From CAYQJS01 sp964417895 (GTDB lineage: Bacteria; Chloroflexota; UBA6077; SHYK01): a stretch of DNA of 64,000 nt. The notes below the pieces were generated by a model. The model ran no database searches. It saw nothing but the letters and a program-made list of their open reading frames with translations, and was not told where the DNA came from. The position numbers were made by a program, and so were the translations under genes. Numbering within the stretch: the stretch's first letter is position 1; each line of letters opens with the position of its first letter. Location of the stretch: NCBI GenBank assembly GCA_964417895.1, contig CAYQJS010000006.1, forward strand, positions 62,001 through 126,000. Reading direction: 5' to 3'. This document shows positions 18,558-26,878 of this stretch, piece by piece.

Positions 18558-19689
18558 GGCACAGGGGGTCGCTGCTCGCGGGTCGGCGGAAGGCGGAGCT
18601 GGCACTCCGACGGGCGCAGCGGGTCAGCGCAAGCCAAATGAGCTGCGTGCCCTCGCGGCGCTTACGTACTACCCGTTCCTGGCGATGATGCGAAACGTCG
18701 CCACCTTCGCCTTCGGGTTCGTATTCCCCGTGGCTTTTATTTCGGTGTTCGGTCTCATTGGAATAGGACCAGGCGGGGCGCGGCTGGGGATCGTGCGCGA
18801 CAGCGCCCGCGGACCGGTGTTCGACGCCCTCGAGGGCTTTCCGGCCATCTCCCTAGTTCACGGCGATCGGAGCGAATTGGAGCGCCAGCTCCGACTTGGG
18901 AAGATCGAGGGGCTCGTCGACATCAGCGGACAGCGCGTAGCGTTGGAGGTAAACGCCGCGAGTCCAATGAGCCAGGCCTCGAGGCTGTTCGTGCAGGGGG
19001 CGCTGGACCGTCTGAATCTGCAGACCTCCGGCGTTTCATCGCCGCCCTACTCACTCCAGGTGCAGGAGGTGGCGGGGCGGACCGATCGATACATCGACTT
19101 CGCCCTGCCGGGTCAGATCGGCTTCGCTCTGCTGTCGACGGCTATATTCGGCACGACGTTCGGCCTATTGTTCCTGAAGCACGCCCTCATTCTGAAGCGC
19201 CTGCTCGCGACACCTGTGCGAGGAATCACGATTCTCCTGGGGCAGGGGCTTGCTCGCCTGATCGTCGCTCTGCTGCAGACCATCGTCATCCTCGGCCTCG
19301 GGGTCTTCGCTTTCGGGTTCCAGCTTGCAAATGGGGCCACCACATTCGCGGCCATGGTCGCCCTATCGGCACTGGGGTTGATCATATTCCTCGGGTTCGG
19401 ACTGTTCATCGCCGGCCGAACGAGCAATGAGAACGCGGCGTCGCCATTGACGAACCTCTTCACCCTGCCGCAGTTCCTGCTCAGCGGCGTGTTCTTTCCC
19501 AGCGATGTCTTTCCCGGCTGGGTGCGTGTTGTCGCAGAGAACTTGCCGCTCTCGTACTTCAACGTCGCAATGCGGCAGGTGGCCACCGAGGGCGTCGGAA
19601 TCTCGGAGATAGCGCTACCGGTCCTCGGTCTGTGCGCGTGGGGTCTGCTGGCCTATGTCCTCGCGGCCCGAACGTTTAAGTGGGTGTAA
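18550..19689 (+). CDS. ABC-2 type exporter membrane subunit
   Basis: About 379 residues. One N-terminal helix (FAFGFVFPVAFISVFGLIGI), a large extracytoplasmic loop (about 75-190), then five helices near 205-375, the ABC2_membrane layout with the block FLLSGVFFPSDVFPGWVR typical of the family. Partner of the ATPase at 17796; start ATG 18550 overlaps its end. The exported compound is unknown. Ends just before the rib promoter. Confidence 0.9.
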   Translation: MIEAQGVAARGSAEGGAGTPTGAAGQRKPNELRALAALTYYPFLAMMRNVATFAFGFVFPVAFISVFGLIGIGPGGARLGIVRDSARGPVFDALEGFPAISLVHGDRSELERQLRLGKIEGLVDISGQRVALEVNAASPMSQASRLFVQGALDRLNLQTSGVSSPPYSLQVQEVAGRTDRYIDFALPGQIGFALLSTAIFGTTFGLLFLKHALILKRLLATPVRGITILLGQGLARLIVALLQTIVILGLGVFAFGFQLANGATTFAAMVALSALGLIIFLGFGLFIAGRTSNENAASPLTNLFTLPQFLLSGVFFPSDVFPGWVRVVAENLPLSYFNVAMRQVATEGVGISEIALPVLGLCAWGLLAYVLAARTFKWV

Positions 19690-19713
19690 CGCGTCCGAGT
19701 CCGTGACATTTTG

Positions 19714-19743
19714 TTGACGAGTTTTCGTCGCGAACGCTATAAA
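19714..19743 (+). promoter_or_regulatory. Promoter of the riboflavin operon
   Basis: TTGACG (19714-19719), 18-base spacer, TATAAA (19738-19743): a good sigma-70 match lying just upstream of the FMN riboswitch and after the stop of the ABC permease. Transcription would start near 19750, leaving a leader of about 310 bases. Confidence 0.75.
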
Positions 19744-19768
19744 TGTAAAGACAATCGAATAGGTTCAA

Positions 19769-19952
19769 GTCCTTCAGGGCAAGGTGAGTCCGCTGTGGCG
19801 GATGATTCCTGACCGGCGGTGGCCCGCAAGTCGCATACCGGATTTTCCGGAACTGATCGCGGCGAGCGGGGAGCCCGCGAGCCACCTGAAGAGGTGGCAT
19901 GATCTGGTCGAAAGCCAGGGCCGACGGTAGAGTCCGGATGGGAGAAGGCACG
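19769..19952 (+). promoter_or_regulatory. FMN riboswitch (RFN element)
   Basis: Conserved RFN blocks occur in order: TTCAGGGCAAGGTGAG at the 5' side, CCTGACCGGCGG, GAGCCCGCGAGCC, a variable arm (CACCTGAAGAGGTGG), CTGGTCGAAAGCCAGGGCCG, then GACGGTAGAGTCCGGATGGG and AGAAGG closing the helix. It senses FMN and here precedes an intrinsic terminator and ribD, so it most likely switches off transcription of riboflavin genes when FMN is high. Confidence 0.96.
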
Positions 19953-19966
19953 CGCGTCGCGCTCGG

Positions 19967-20003
19967 CGACTCGAGGACGCTGTGTGTCTTCGAGTCGTTT
20001 TTT
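19967..20003 (+). terminator. Riboswitch expression-platform terminator
   Basis: Arms CGACTCGAGGAC (19967-19978) and GTCTTCGAGTCG (19986-19997) pair over 12 bp with one G-U, loop of 7, followed by TTTTTT (19998-20003). It lies 14 bases after the aptamer and 60 bases before ribD, the standard place for FMN-controlled termination. Confidence 0.92.
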
Positions 20004-20063
20004 GTTGGACCGGCGGACCTGTCGGCTCGGGCGGCCCGAAAGGAACGCTAGGAGGAGCACTGG

Positions 20064-21185
20064 TTGAATTACATGGAGGAGGCCCTGGTCCTGGCCGAAG
20101 GCGCACTCGGGTGGTGCAGCCCGAACCCGGCCGTCGGGGCGGTGCTCGTTCGAGATGGCCAGGTTGTCGGGACAGGGTTCACGCGCCCGCCTGGCGGGGC
20201 GCACGCCGAGGTTGTAGCGCTACAGGCTGCCGGACCCGCAGCCCGGGGGGCGGACCTGTACGTCACCCTCGAGCCCTGTGGCCACCATGGGCGCACGCCC
20301 CCATGCACCGATGCGCTTATCGCTGCCGGTGTCCGATCGGTGCACGCGGCCATCTCTGACCCAAGCCCGTGGGTCGATGGCGCCGGCCTGAAGGCGCTGG
20401 AGGCGGCCGGCATTCCCACGGTGGTAGGCGAATATCGCGCCGGGGCCGAGCGTCTCAACGAAGCGTACTTCAAATGGATCAGAACACGAACCCCATTCGT
20501 GACCTTCAAGTACGCGATGACCGCCGATGGCAAGATCGCCACCCGTACCGGCTCATCGTTCTGGATCACGGGCCTCGAAGCTCGCAGCCACGTCGCTCGC
20601 CTGCGGTCGAGGGTGGACGCGGTCCTGGTGGGTATCGACACTGTAATCGCCGACGACCCACAGTTGACCGCGCGGCCCGACGAGTTGTGCGATGGCGATC
20701 CGCACCCCGTCCACCAGCCCCTTCGCGTAGTGTTGGATAGCCACGCACGGCTGCCGGAGAGCGCGAAGGTTGTTTCAGGGGGGCTGCCGGGGAAGACGCT
20801 TCTCTGCACCACGGATCGAGCGCCCGCCGATCATCTTAGCCGCCTCGAGGCTCTGGGAGTGGAGGTTCTGGTTCTCCCCGCGCGCGATAGCCGCGTCGAC
20901 GTATGTGCGGCCATGAGCGCCCTGGGTGAGCGCGACGTGACGTCGGTATTGGCGGAAGCTGGAGGCACGCTTGGCGCGAGCCTCCTGGCAGCAGGAGCCG
21001 TGGACAAGGTGCTCGCGTTCGTAGCCCCGAAGATCGTAGGCGGCCGTGACGCGCCAACCCCTGTCGAAGGGAGCGGCCTGGAGTTGATGGACCGCGCCAT
21101 GGAGCTGCGTGACCCCGAGTGGATCGTGCTGGGTCGAGACGTGCTCATGAGCGCGTACGTCGACGATCGGGCTCTGGAAGCATAG
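20064..21185 (+). CDS. ribD: Bifunctional riboflavin deaminase/reductase
   Basis: Catalyses the second and third steps from the GTP-derived pyrimidine: deamination then ribosyl reduction. 373 residues. N-terminal CMP/dCMP-type deaminase with zinc ligands in HAEVVALQAAG and CGHHGRTPPCTDAL; C-terminal DHFR-like reductase from about 145 (FVTFKYAMTADGKIATRTG). TTG 20064 is 6 bases after GGAGGAG; ATG at 20073 would give a 15-base spacing. First gene after the FMN riboswitch; ends one base before ribE. Confidence 0.96.
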   Translation: MNYMEEALVLAEGALGWCSPNPAVGAVLVRDGQVVGTGFTRPPGGAHAEVVALQAAGPAARGADLYVTLEPCGHHGRTPPCTDALIAAGVRSVHAAISDPSPWVDGAGLKALEAAGIPTVVGEYRAGAERLNEAYFKWIRTRTPFVTFKYAMTADGKIATRTGSSFWITGLEARSHVARLRSRVDAVLVGIDTVIADDPQLTARPDELCDGDPHPVHQPLRVVLDSHARLPESAKVVSGGLPGKTLLCTTDRAPADHLSRLEALGVEVLVLPARDSRVDVCAAMSALGERDVTSVLAEAGGTLGASLLAAGAVDKVLAFVAPKIVGGRDAPTPVEGSGLELMDRAMELRDPEWIVLGRDVLMSAYVDDRALEA

Positions 21186-21797
21186 GTGTTCACCGGCATC
21201 GTCGAGGAAGTCGGAACCCTTCGGTCCCTCGACCGGACAGTTGACGGCGTCCGCGTGTGGGTGGACGCGGCTCTCGTCCGAGAAGGGCTGGCTCTTGGCG
21301 ACAGTGTGAGCGTAGACGGCGCCTGTCTCACGATCGCAGTGCTGGACGCCACGGGCTTCGCCGTTGGGCTCTCACCCGAGACGCTGCGGCGCACCACGCT
21401 AGGGACCGCGATGCCAGGAACCAGGGTGAACCTGGAGCGCGCGGTCCGCGTCGGGGACCGGCTCGGAGGTCATTATGTGCAGGGCCACGTCGACGGGACG
21501 GCGACCATCGCCGCCATGCGTGAGGAGGGGGATTCCCTGGTCGTCACTTTCGAAGCCCCCACCGCGTTGATGCCCTATATCGTCGAAAAGGGGTTCGTGA
21601 CCATCGACGGGATTAGCCTCACCGTGACAGAGCGGAGGGGCAGCGAGTTCTCGGTAGCGCTCGTGGCATACACGCGGGAGCACGTGGGGCTCGCGCACAA
21701 GTTCCGAGGGGGATTGGTGAACCTCGAAGTCGACATTATCGCGAAGTACGTGGAGAGCATTTTGGGGGAGAGGCTGGGCGCGACGGCGCCCGCCTGA
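21186..21797 (+). CDS. ribE: Riboflavin synthase, alpha subunit
   Basis: Dismutates two 6,7-dimethyl-8-ribityllumazine molecules to riboflavin. 203 residues made of two repeated lumazine-binding barrels: MFTGIVEEVG at the N-terminus, then SVSVDGACLTI and LGGHYVQGHVDGTA, and in the second half FVTIDGISLTV. GTG start immediately after the ribD stop. Third-last step enzyme encoded beside its substrate maker ribH. Confidence 0.96.
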   Translation: MFTGIVEEVGTLRSLDRTVDGVRVWVDAALVREGLALGDSVSVDGACLTIAVLDATGFAVGLSPETLRRTTLGTAMPGTRVNLERAVRVGDRLGGHYVQGHVDGTATIAAMREEGDSLVVTFEAPTALMPYIVEKGFVTIDGISLTVTERRGSEFSVALVAYTREHVGLAHKFRGGLVNLEVDIIAKYVESILGERLGATAPA

Positions 21798-21812
21798 CTG
21801 AGGGAGGCGAAT

Positions 21813-23018
21813 TTGTCGCCGTTTTCCAGTGTTCCTGAGGCGATTCAGGACTTCAAAGCAGGGAAGTTCGTCATCATCGTCGACGACGAAGACCGCGAGA
21901 ATGAAGGGGATCTCGCGATAGCCGCCGAGCACGTCACACCGGATGGGATCAACTTCATGGCCAGGTATGGTCGAGGTTTGATCTGCGTACCGATCATTGG
22001 CCGGCGCCTGGACGAGCTGGAGATCCCGATGATGGTGAGCACCAACACCTCCAGCTATGGGACCGCGTTCACGGTGGCCGTCGACGCGCGGCGAGGGGTG
22101 AGCACCGGCATCTCCGCCGCTGACCGGGCGCAGACGGTGCGCGCTCTCCTGGACCCCACCACAAAGCCCGCTGATCTGTCGCGCCCGGGCCACGTCTTTC
22201 CGCTGCGTTACGCAGAGGGCGGCGTCCTGCGCAGGACCGGTCAGACCGAGGCATCCGTCGACCTGGCGAGGCTGGCCGGGCTCTATCCGGCGGCCGTCAT
22301 CTGCGAGATCATGAACGAGGACGGGACCATGTCCCGTCTGCCTGAGCTGGAGGCCTTCTCACGCGAGCACGACGTCAAGCTGATCTCGGTGGCCTCTCTC
22401 ATCGAGTACCGCAAACGCACAGAACGGCTCGTTCGCAAGATTGCCCAAACGACCATCCCGAACGAGTATGGCGAATGGGCCCTCCACATCTATGAATCGT
22501 TGGTTGACGACAAGCATCACGTGGCACTGGTGCAGGGCGACATTGGGGGAGACCCACCCCCGCTTGTCCGTGCCCACTCGGAGTGCCTCACGGGCGACGT
22601 GTTCGGATCCCAGCGGTGCGACTGTGGAGTACAGCTCCACCTTGCGATGAGGATGATTCATCAGGAAGGCCGTGGCATCGTCCTCTACATGCGCCAGGAG
22701 GGCCGGGGGATCGGGCTCGTCAACAAGATACGCGCGTACCAGCTGCAAGACGCCGGCATGGACACCGTAGAAGCGAACGAGCACCTCGGCTTCCCCCCCG
22801 ATCCACGCGACTATGGGCTCGGCGCGCAAATTCTGCTCGACCTCGGGGTCCAAAAGATGCGGCTGCTCACCAATAACCCGTCCAAGCGCGTGGGCATGGA
22901 GGCGTTCGGCCTCGAGGCTGTCGAACGGGTGCCGCTGATCGCCGAGCCGACGGACAGGAATCGGCAGTACCTGCGGGTGAAGCAGGACAAGCTTGGCCAT
23001 CTGCTGGGTCTCGAATGA
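21813..23018 (+). CDS. ribBA: Bifunctional DHBP synthase / GTP cyclohydrolase II
   Basis: Supplies both precursors of riboflavin. 401 residues. The N-terminal DHBP synthase half carries the acidic loop DDEDRENEGDL and HVFPLRYAEGG; the C-terminal cyclohydrolase II half carries the zinc ligands in CLTGDVFGSQRCDCG, and RQEGRGIGLVNKI. The junction is near residue 205. TTG start is preceded by GGGAGG. Lies 15 bases after ribE and ends 28 bases before the ribH start. Confidence 0.96.
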   Translation: MSPFSSVPEAIQDFKAGKFVIIVDDEDRENEGDLAIAAEHVTPDGINFMARYGRGLICVPIIGRRLDELEIPMMVSTNTSSYGTAFTVAVDARRGVSTGISAADRAQTVRALLDPTTKPADLSRPGHVFPLRYAEGGVLRRTGQTEASVDLARLAGLYPAAVICEIMNEDGTMSRLPELEAFSREHDVKLISVASLIEYRKRTERLVRKIAQTTIPNEYGEWALHIYESLVDDKHHVALVQGDIGGDPPPLVRAHSECLTGDVFGSQRCDCGVQLHLAMRMIHQEGRGIVLYMRQEGRGIGLVNKIRAYQLQDAGMDTVEANEHLGFPPDPRDYGLGAQILLDLGVQKMRLLTNNPSKRVGMEAFGLEAVERVPLIAEPTDRNRQYLRVKQDKLGHLLGLE

Positions 23019-23046
23019 CGTCGGGTCCAGCCCCTCGAGAATCCTG

Positions 23047-23517
23047 ATGCCCGAGTACCGCGGCGCCCTGAGGGCGGACGGCAAGCGCTTCGCTGTGGTC
23101 GTCGCCCGCTTCAACGAATTCGTGACCGAGCGACTGCTGGCGGGCGCCAGAAATGCCTTTCGCGATCACGGCGTGCCCGACGAATGTGTGGACGTGGCGA
23201 GGGTACCGGGAGCGCTCGAGATTCCACTCGTAGCACAGAAACTGGCGGCGAGCGGCGGCTACGCCGCCGTGGTTTGCCTCGGAGCCGTGATTCGGGGGGA
23301 GACGGCCCACTTCGGTTACGTGGCGAGCGAGGCAGCTGCCGGCATAGCCGCCGCTGCCCGGCAGACCGGTGTTCCCATTCTGTTCGGCGTGCTGACGACA
23401 GATTCGACCCAGCAGGCCATCGAGCGGGCCGGCGGCAAGTCCGGGAACAAAGGGTACGACGCCGCGCGCGACGCCATTGAGATGGCCGGCCTGCTAGACC
23501 AGCTCAACGCCCTCTAG
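23047..23517 (+). CDS. ribH: 6,7-dimethyl-8-ribityllumazine synthase
   Basis: Condenses the RibD product with the RibB product. 156 residues, the icosahedral-type length. Substrate-binding ARFNEFVTERLL, PGALEIPL, and AVIRGETAHFGYV with the catalytic histidine are present; ends GNKGYDAARDAIEMAGL. ATG 23047 matches the family N-terminus; the frame is open to 22993 inside ribBA but this adds atypical residues. Last gene of the FMN-controlled operon; its stop overlaps convergent plsY by 4 bases. Confidence 0.96.
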   Translation: MPEYRGALRADGKRFAVVVARFNEFVTERLLAGARNAFRDHGVPDECVDVARVPGALEIPLVAQKLAASGGYAAVVCLGAVIRGETAHFGYVASEAAAGIAAAARQTGVPILFGVLTTDSTQQAIERAGGKSGNKGYDAARDAIEMAGLLDQLNAL

Positions 23518-24155
23518 CGCGAAGGGATGGTCTCGCCGAGGCGCCTCTCGGTTCCTTGGCGCAGGCGTCCGATGTTGTCGGCATGTGCCGCGATGACGAG
23601 GGTCGCTATCGCGAGCACGTAGACAAGGATCTCCACCGGCAGATTCCCTGTTGCATAGGCCGCCGTCGCGATTGCCATCGCGGCGACCGTCCCCGCGAGC
23701 GACCCGAGCGAAACGTACCGGCTGGCGGCAACGACAGCGCATCCCAGAACGCACGCGAAGAGGAAGACCCAGAAAGCGGCCACCGAGAGCCCGCCAAGGC
23801 CGGTCACTACTCCCCTTCCGCCACGGCCCCGAAGAAATACCGGCCAGATATGCCCGACCACCGAGAGGAACCCTGCAATGCCCACGGCGACCTGGGTGCC
23901 GGCGATATGCTGCGCGAGCCCAACCGCAAGCGCTCCCTTCGCGAAATCGCCTGCGAGCACGATAGCTCCCGCCCCGACACCCATCAACCTCGCGGTGTTG
24001 GTGGCTCCAGTGCGCTGGCTGCCTGCCCGTGTAATATCGAGGTTGCCGTACAGGCGAGCCACGATCGCGCCTGTTGGGATACTCCCCAGCAGGTACGCAG
24101 CGAAACCAGCTATCGCGTGGGCAGGCACATCCACGGACCGCGCCCTAGCGAGCAA
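23514..24155 (-). CDS. plsY: Glycerol-3-phosphate acyltransferase (acyl-phosphate dependent)
   Basis: Integral membrane enzyme making lysophosphatidate from acyl-phosphate and glycerol 3-phosphate. 213 residues. Family motifs YLLGSIPTGAIVARL near the N-terminus, the block SQRTGATNTARLMG, and GHIWPVFLRGRGGRGVVTGLGG. Five helices expected. TTG 24155 is the most upstream start; GTGs at codons 8 and 10 are alternatives. It is divergent from gpsA, which makes its substrate, so the two form a phospholipid-precursor pair. Confidence 0.94.
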   Translation of the reverse strand: MLARARSVDVPAHAIAGFAAYLLGSIPTGAIVARLYGNLDITRAGSQRTGATNTARLMGVGAGAIVLAGDFAKGALAVGLAQHIAGTQVAVGIAGFLSVVGHIWPVFLRGRGGRGVVTGLGGLSVAAFWVFLFACVLGCAVVAASRYVSLGSLAGTVAAMAIATAAYATGNLPVEILVYVLAIATLVIAAHADNIGRLRQGTERRLGETIPSR

Positions 24156-24213
24156 ACATTCGGATTAGCTCGAGCGAGTCCTCAGTATAGCCGCCGGAGG
24201 GACTGGAGAACCG

Positions 24214-25227
24214 ATGCGCGATCGCGTTCGGACCGTGGCAGTCGTCAACGCAGGGGGCTGGGGAACCGCTCTCGCTGTCAAGCTGGCGAATCAGGGATAC
24301 GAGGTGCGCTTGTGGGCCCGCCGGAAGGAGCAGGCTGCCAGGATCGCCGCTGAGCGGGAGAACCGGGAGTACCTCCCGTATGTCACCGTGCCGCCCACAG
24401 TGCAGGTTACGAGCCACCTTGCAGCTGCCGTGGCGGACGCGGACGCTGTGGTGGTGGCTGCGATTGCGAGCTTCATACGCGAGTTGGGAAAGCGGCTTCG
24501 GCCGTTGATTAGGCGGGATGCACTGGTCGTCCACGGGGCGAAAGGGCTCGAGCCGGCAACGTGGAGGCGGCTCTCCGCAGTCCTGGCTGACGAGCTGGGG
24601 AGCGACCTGGGTGCCCGCATGGCCGTGCTCGCCGGGCCGAATCATGCCGAGGAAGTGGCGCGGCAGCTCCCCACAGCCGCGGTGATCGCCTGCGCGGACC
24701 CGGCTTCAGCGGCTGAGCTCCAGGCGATGCTGGGAACTCCCTGGTTCCGCGTGTACACCAACATCGACGTTATCGGAGTGGAGCTGTGCAGCGCCGCCAA
24801 GAACGTCATCGCCATCGCGGCGGGCATCGGCGATGGGCTGGGCTACGGAGACAACAGTAAGGCTGCGCTGATCACGCGCGCGCTGGCCGAGATTGGCCGT
24901 CTGGTTGAGCGCCACGGCGGCTCACCCGCCACCGTTGCGGGGCTCGCCGGCGTCGGCGATGTCGTGGCTACGTGCACAAGCCGACATAGCCGCAATCGCT
25001 GGGCCGGGGAGCAGATCGGCCGAGGTCGGTCGGCCGAGGATGTGGTTCGTAGCACCCAAATGGTCATCGAGGGCATCCCCTCAGCAGAGGCAGTAGTCTC
25101 GCTGGCTCGCGAGGCGGGAGTGGAAATGCCCATTTGCGAGGGGGTGTACCGCATCGTTTTCAAGGGCCAGCGGCCGGATGACGCGCTGCGCGAGCTCCTG
25201 GCCCGCGGCTCAACCTCTGAACGCTAG
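24214..25227 (+). CDS. gpsA: Glycerol-3-phosphate dehydrogenase [NAD(P)+]
   Basis: Reduces dihydroxyacetone phosphate to glycerol 3-phosphate for phospholipids. 337 residues. Catalytic lysine in CSAAKNVIAIAAG and the block GYGDNSKAALITRALAEI are canonical; substrate motif VLAGPNHAEEVA is present. The dinucleotide motif reads VVNAGGWGTALA: the first Gly of GxGxxG is Asn, which is unusual. Stop overlaps the convergent serine hydrolase by 4 bases. Confidence 0.95.
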   Translation: MRDRVRTVAVVNAGGWGTALAVKLANQGYEVRLWARRKEQAARIAAERENREYLPYVTVPPTVQVTSHLAAAVADADAVVVAAIASFIRELGKRLRPLIRRDALVVHGAKGLEPATWRRLSAVLADELGSDLGARMAVLAGPNHAEEVARQLPTAAVIACADPASAAELQAMLGTPWFRVYTNIDVIGVELCSAAKNVIAIAAGIGDGLGYGDNSKAALITRALAEIGRLVERHGGSPATVAGLAGVGDVVATCTSRHSRNRWAGEQIGRGRSAEDVVRSTQMVIEGIPSAEAVVSLAREAGVEMPICEGVYRIVFKGQRPDDALRELLARGSTSER

Positions 25228-26351
25228 GGGCCGGACAGGTGCGAGAAGTACTCGTAGGCCATTAGCGCCAGATCGGCGGTCACCTGGGCTGCTTGTCGCT
25301 CGTTGGAGGAGCGATTGACGAGCACGACGACGATGAGGGTGGCATCCGATCCGTAGACGATCCCGACGTCGTGGACAACGCCCGCCAGGTTCCCGGTCTT
25401 GTGCGCAACGATCGTGCCCGGTGGCAGGAGGCGGGGGATTCGATCGTTGACGCGCTGTCGGGACAGGAGCCTGACCATTTCCGCGCTGGCCGCGGAGTTC
25501 AGGGTGTCGCCACGAGCAAGGGATTCCAACAGGATGAGCATGTCGCCCGGTGACGTGGTGAGGTCATTGAGCCGGATCCGGGTGTGCCGTAAGCCAAGGG
25601 CCTGCATTGTGCGTTCGATGTTCAGCGCACCCACCCGATCCGTCAGCAGCACCGCGGAGCTGTTGTCGCTGATGGTGATCATCCGCTCCAGGGCTTCCGC
25701 CAGGACGATCGTATCGCCGGCCTCGCGGTCGAGGGTTCCGAGATCGAAGGCGACGTGCCGGTCGGTGAGCACGAGTGATTCGCCGAACGATAGCCTGCCC
25801 TGCTCGCGCTGCCGATAGACCTCGTACATCACCGGCACCTTGAAGAGGCTGGCTGCCTCGTATTCGCCGTCCGGGTCGTGCAGCACGCCTCGACCAGTAT
25901 GCAGGTCCTTGATGGCGATGCCGATCCTGCCCGATGCGCCGGCGAGCGCTGCTGAGACGCGCGCGTCGAGCTCCGGGTCGTAGGTGAACGAGACCGGTGG
26001 GAGCATGGCAGGCGCGATGGCCGCGACGCCGTCACGGCGGTCCGGGGCGGGGGTGCGGGCCGCGGCTGCCGGCGCCGGCACGGGGATTGCGCCCACGTCA
26101 ATCAACGGGATCGACGTGATCGGTCCCGCCTCTGTGATGCCGGCCGCCTCCGCGGCGTCATTGAACCCGACCGCGGGCTCGTGGCCTGCCGGCAGTTGCT
26201 CGTCGCTCGACTGCGCAACCTGGGAGCTCGGCGGCCGAGATTCGTTTTTTAGCGCAGCGATGGTCAGCCCGATGGAGCACCCGATGATGAGCCCGAGGAG
26301 CCACGAGGTGCGGAATCGACGGGATGGGGGCCGACGCGGCGGTTGGCGCAT
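25224..26351 (-). CDS. Membrane-anchored class A beta-lactamase-fold serine hydrolase
   Basis: 375 residues. Short cytoplasmic N-terminus, one membrane helix (about 15-33), a long Pro/Ala-rich linker (to about 120), then a serine hydrolase domain with S168-L-F-K171, S228-D-N and K318-T-G, the three penicillin-recognition motifs in order. The omega-loop Glu needed for beta-lactam deacylation is not evident; the equivalent stretch reads RLNDLTTSPGDM. It is thus more likely a peptidoglycan-acting or regulatory enzyme than a resistance enzyme. ATG 26351 fits the anchor; upstream codons look non-coding. Confidence 0.85.
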   Translation of the reverse strand: MRQPPRRPPSRRFRTSWLLGLIIGCSIGLTIAALKNESRPPSSQVAQSSDEQLPAGHEPAVGFNDAAEAAGITEAGPITSIPLIDVGAIPVPAPAAAARTPAPDRRDGVAAIAPAMLPPVSFTYDPELDARVSAALAGASGRIGIAIKDLHTGRGVLHDPDGEYEAASLFKVPVMYEVYRQREQGRLSFGESLVLTDRHVAFDLGTLDREAGDTIVLAEALERMITISDNSSAVLLTDRVGALNIERTMQALGLRHTRIRLNDLTTSPGDMLILLESLARGDTLNSAASAEMVRLLSRQRVNDRIPRLLPPGTIVAHKTGNLAGVVHDVGIVYGSDATLIVVVLVNRSSNERQAAQVTADLALMAYEYFSHLSGP

Positions 26352-26401
26352 GAATGTGGTGTCAATTGTACTATTCCGCGACAATCGTTGAACGGTGATG
26401 C

Positions 26402-26746
26402 GTGACCAGCTTCCTGGTGCGTGTCGCAGTGAACACGGGTGGCGTGCTCCTCGCAAGCGCCCTCCTCGGACCGGACTTGCTCCTGGTCGGCGACGTGGGA
26501 GCCGCCATTCTGTTCGCTCTGGTGTTGGGCCTGCTGAACGCTTTTGTGCGGCCGGTCCTGGCGCTGGTGACTCTGCCGCTAACAATCGTGACGTTCGGCC
26601 TCTTCGCCCTGGTGCTCAACGCCCTCATGTTCTCACTCGCCGGCCTGGCCGTCCCCACGGTGCGGGTCGGCGGGTTCCTTGGGGCGTTCCTTGCCGCGCT
26701 GATAATCGCGATCGTTAGCGCTATAGCCAATCGCCTCATCAGGTAG
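26402..26746 (+). CDS. YvlD-like four-helix membrane protein (phage-holin superfamily IV)
   Basis: 114 residues, almost entirely hydrophobic, with four predicted helices. The block GLLNAFVRPVLALVTLPLTI followed by TFGLFALVLNALMF is the signature of the Pfam phage_holin_4_2 family, small membrane proteins without a settled function in many bacteria. GTG start. The gene is divergent from the serine hydrolase (50 bases apart) and precedes yvcK. Confidence 0.85.
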   Translation: MTSFLVRVAVNTGGVLLASALLGPDLLLVGDVGAAILFALVLGLLNAFVRPVLALVTLPLTIVTFGLFALVLNALMFSLAGLAVPTVRVGGFLGAFLAALIIAIVSAIANRLIR

Positions 26747-26878
26747 CAGGGACCCGGGAGAATCCGCGACGAGAGAAACGCGACGCCATTGAGACGGCTC
26801 TTGGCTAGCGCGTTGAGTAGAATGAGGTGGCGAGGGCTCGTCGGCGACTCGGATAACTCTCCGCGGGGAGCAGGCCTG

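Noticed and set aside
19761..19775. GGTTCAAGTCC resembling a tRNA T-loop
   Set aside because: No acceptor, D or anticodon arms surround it, and it is the 5' flank of the FMN riboswitch.
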